A DNA stretch of 6,192 bases from NCBI GenBank assembly GCA_031284025.1, contig JAITAR010000010.1, positions 1 to 6,192 of the forward strand. Reading direction: 5' to 3'. The position numbers were made by a program, and so were the translations under genes. This stretch comes from Rickettsiales bacterium (GTDB taxonomy: Bacteria > Pseudomonadota > Alphaproteobacteria > Rickettsiales > UBA1997). Below are positions 4,104 through 6,192 of this stretch, piece after piece; within the stretch, counting starts at the first letter, position 1, and each line of letters begins with the position of its first letter. The notes below the pieces were generated by a model. It worked only from the letters and a program-made list of their open reading frames with translations, was not told the DNA's origin and ran no database searches.

Positions 4104-6192
4104 ATGGAAGAGGAAGTAGGGGATAGCGAAGTTGGGAAAAAAGCTAAGGAGCTCAGTGGAGAAAAACCCGTAAAAACCAGAGAAGAAATTCAGAAGCAGG
4201 ATATAGACGAAAAAAGCAAGGTGGAAATCGACGGAAACAAAATTAAAACAGAGTATGAGAAAAATGGCGAGGAAAACGAGTCTATAGAAATTCAAGGAGA
4301 AAATGATGACAGTCAAACTAAAAAAGAAATTGAGGAAAAAGATATAGAAATTGAAGAGGAAATCGAGAGTAGAACGGAAGAAAAATTAGAAGAAATCGTG
4401 AAACAGACCGAAAATGAATTGGCGGATGTCGCGGAGAGATTTGGGGAAAAATCTAAAAAGGAATCAAAGGAGGAAATCAATCTGTTAATGGCAGCGACGG
4501 CACAATCATTTCGCGATGCCAAAGGCGAAATTATGGCCAAAATTGGCTATACCTTCATATTTAGGCTATCTCTAGGATTTGCCTTGGCTATACCTAAAAT
4601 TTTCAGCCAACTAGGTTATCTGAACCACAGTGTACTTAATCCCAGAATAGGCCAAACCATCGAAGCTCTTTTTCTTACAAGTATAGCGCTGCTAGTCTTT
4701 TGTATTCCGGAATTGCTTCGTATTATAAAGTTGTTTCTAATCGCTATAGCTCAGGGCTCATTTAAGCTATTTGCGATTTGCGATAGATTTCAAAAAATAT
4801 GTGATCGCTACAAACTCACGAGAATATTTGGTATTTTGGCAAATATTCCTAAGCTAGTAAGTTTTCTGCTGTCTATGTTGATTATAACTGATCTGGCTTT
4901 CCCATCATTGTTGGCGAAAGCAGTAAAGAAAGTAGGAAATTTTCTAGGTACCGGAGTAAAACAAGATAAAACTATAAAACCCATGGGGAAGCAAAATTTA
5001 GTTGAAGTTGGGCAGAAACGTCCAGGTAAACAAAATATAAGTATACAGCCCATTAGGAAACAGCCACTGACTGAGATCAGCCAGAAATTTGGTCAAATGC
5101 TGGGCGCTAGAATAAAAAAGACCTATGAAATTTTGAAAACACCTATAAAGCCAAAGAATCGCGAAGAGAAAACAATCAAAGAGAGAAGTAATCTAGTGAA
5201 TGCGGGAACTAGCAGTAGTCTTAGACCTGGCGGAGGTCTAAAGTCGAGGGGAATAGATACTAAAACCATTAAGGCACCAGATGGCAAGACAGTGGGAACT
5301 CAGAAGAAAAGCCCTAGCAGTAATAGACAAAGAGAAGCCAAAGAAAATGGTAGACAGCGGGAAATAGATGGAAAGCAGAAAGAGGTGGAAAGAGGATCTA
5401 AAACGGAAGGAAGAGGTAAATCAAAGGATTTAGATGACAGAGGAAAAAGCCCTGAGACAGCTAAAAGGGATGTCGGCACAAATAATAGAACGGAAAATGG
5501 TAGAACGGAGTCCAGGGATAGCAGCAGCAAAGGCATGGCGATAGAGAAAACACCAGCGGTAAATACGGGAAAAACTAATGAAGAAAGTAAAAACTCGACT
5601 AAACAGCCAAATGCCAGTGAATCCACTGGAAAAACTACAGATAGCCGAACACAAAGTAGCCAAACAAACGGCATAGTACAAAATTCTTCACCACAGTTAT
5701 CCAACGGCGTCACAAAATCTGAGCAGTCTTCTATTAAACTAAATCATGGTCAAGATGATCTCACGCAAAACAGAGCTAAAGAGCCAAAGAATATTTCTTC
5801 GCCAGAAAAGGGGATTAGCGAAGAAAACCGAACCAATAGGAACAACAACGACATACAGGAGGCTATCAGTGGAAGGAATCTTGATGGAAGTGGGGGCGTA
5901 GCTGGCACAAATTTAAGTGAAAAAGAATTCAAAGAAAAATACCCTACTCTAAAAGATCGAGAGGACCTGGCTAATAGCATCGCAGACGGTAAGGATCCAA
6001 AAAAACACGCTGCAGAACAGCCTGTTGTCTCCGAGAAAAACAGTAAAGGATCTGATATAACAGAGAGACCGAACTCCTCTGATCTAATAATGAAATCTTT
6101 AGAAAAAGCGAAAAAATCCCCAAATGCTGAGGAGCAAAAGAATGTAAGCTCAAGCTTTTCAGAAGAGAAAAATCAAGCCGAAAAGAGTAACA
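4104..6192 (+). CDS. Large unknown membrane protein with acidic N-terminus and long disordered tail (3' partial)
   Basis: The frame has no stop for 696 codons and runs off the right edge. ATG 4104 is the first start after an in-frame TAA at 4086. I do not recognise the family. Residues 1-125 are hydrophilic, Glu/Lys-rich with excess acid (for example IEEKDIEIEEEIESRTEEKLEE), probably helical or coiled coil, with no signal peptide. Residues about 147-272 are the hydrophobic core: segments at 147-167 (weak), 187-217 and 241-270, with a basic loop between the last two holding a duplicated ICDR(F/Y)xK motif at 225-237. The only three Cys lie in this core and no Trp is seen. From 273 on the tail is rich in Lys, Ser, Asn, Gly and Glu and looks disordered; no Phe, Tyr or Trp occurs between Tyr341 and Phe609. 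It diverges from virB8, so an accessory type IV secretion role or a secreted substrate is possible but unproven. Confidence 0.85.
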   Translation, partial: MEEEVGDSEVGKKAKELSGEKPVKTREEIQKQDIDEKSKVEIDGNKIKTEYEKNGEENESIEIQGENDDSQTKKEIEEKDIEIEEEIESRTEEKLEEIVKQTENELADVAERFGEKSKKESKEEINLLMAATAQSFRDAKGEIMAKIGYTFIFRLSLGFALAIPKIFSQLGYLNHSVLNPRIGQTIEALFLTSIALLVFCIPELLRIIKLFLIAIAQGSFKLFAICDRFQKICDRYKLTRIFGILANIPKLVSFLLSMLIITDLAFPSLLAKAVKKVGNFLGTGVKQDKTIKPMGKQNLVEVGQKRPGKQNISIQPIRKQPLTEISQKFGQMLGARIKKTYEILKTPIKPKNREEKTIKERSNLVNAGTSSSLRPGGGLKSRGIDTKTIKAPDGKTVGTQKKSPSSNRQREAKENGRQREIDGKQKEVERGSKTEGRGKSKDLDDRGKSPETAKRDVGTNNRTENGRTESRDSSSKGMAIEKTPAVNTGKTNEESKNSTKQPNASESTGKTTDSRTQSSQTNGIVQNSSPQLSNGVTKSEQSSIKLNHGQDDLTQNRAKEPKNISSPEKGISEENRTNRNNNDIQEAISGRNLDGSGGVAGTNLSEKEFKEKYPTLKDREDLANSIADGKDPKKHAAEQPVVSEKNSKGSDITERPNSSDLIMKSLEKAKKSPNAEEQKNVSSSFSEEKNQAEKSN
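4971..5108 (+). repeat. Two degenerate 23-residue (69-nt) direct repeats inside the large gene
   Basis: Residues 290-312 and 313-335 align as (T/S)IxPxxKQxLxExxQKxxG: TIKPMGKQNLVEVGQKRPG against SIQPIRKQPLTEISQKFGQ. The DNA copies have diverged at many codon positions, so the duplication is old and the shared residues may be under selection. The repeats lie just after the last membrane segment, at the start of the hydrophilic tail. Confidence 0.6.

Noticed and set aside
4074..5053. Open - strand frames at 4074-4316, 4313-4540 and 4808-5053
   Set aside because: They are antisense shadows of the large + strand gene, with Phe/Ser-biased composition mirroring its Glu/Lys codons and no credible start signals.
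5300..5713. A 137-codon open frame on the - strand
   Set aside because: It lies wholly antisense to the continuous 4104-6192 gene. The purine-rich coding strand of that gene gives few stops in antisense frames, and the predicted protein is an unnatural Leu/Ser/Phe-rich string with no domain.
5430..6153. Open - strand frames at 5430-5681, 5750-5980 and 5971-6153
   Set aside because: They are antisense to the low-complexity tail of the large gene and show no recognisable product.
1..6192. CRISPR array, tRNA or rRNA genes, insertion sequence ends
   Set aside because: I saw no regularly spaced repeats, no cloverleaf-like or CCA-ended segments, no ribosomal RNA signatures, and no transposase or terminal inverted repeats.
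4104..6192. The large + strand protein as VirB6 or VirB10
   Set aside because: VirB6 has five or more membrane helices and VirB10 has one helix plus a proline-rich region and a C-terminal beta-barrel. Neither pattern fits the visible sequence, although the missing C-terminus leaves some doubt.

Overview
The window looks like A+T-rich chromosomal DNA from an intracellular alphaproteobacterium of the order Rickettsiales. The evidence is a VirB8-VirB9 pair of a P-type (Rvh-like) type IV secretion system, split away from the rest of a vir locus and co-directional with a housekeeping gene, next to a surface autotransporter and a large low-complexity membrane protein. A family-level assignment (Rickettsiaceae, Anaplasmataceae or Midichloriaceae-like) cannot be made from this window alone.

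Layout. (1) Positions 1-1150, + strand: the C-terminal part of an autotransporter, open at the left edge and ending in a beta-barrel with a terminal Phe. (2) Positions 1151-1246: a short convergent intergenic region with several small inverted repeats. One, read on the - strand, is a hairpin followed by six T and is a plausible terminator. (3) Positions 1247-3874, - strand: a compact operon transcribed virB8 -> virB9 -> pheS. VirB8 and VirB9 overlap by ATGA, and VirB9 and PheS are 4 nt apart. (4) Positions 3875-4103: a divergent intergenic region with one good promoter candidate in each direction. (5) Positions 4104-6192, + strand: one uninterrupted reading frame of 696 codons that runs off the right edge. 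It encodes an acidic, probably coiled-coil N-terminus, a hydrophobic core of two or three membrane segments, and a very long disordered, charged tail. I do not recognise its family.

How the parts may work together. VirB8 (inner-membrane assembly factor) and VirB9 (outer-membrane core complex) would be made together and joined in the envelope to VirB6, VirB7, VirB10 and the ATPases encoded elsewhere. The large divergent protein sits where it could be co-regulated with them, as an accessory envelope protein or a secreted substrate; this is inference from position and architecture only. PheS charges tRNA-Phe together with PheT, which is not in the window. The autotransporter is a separate surface-exposed protein.

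Both outermost genes are cut by the window edges. The right-hand gene, the least explained part of the window, is the main candidate for something undescribed.
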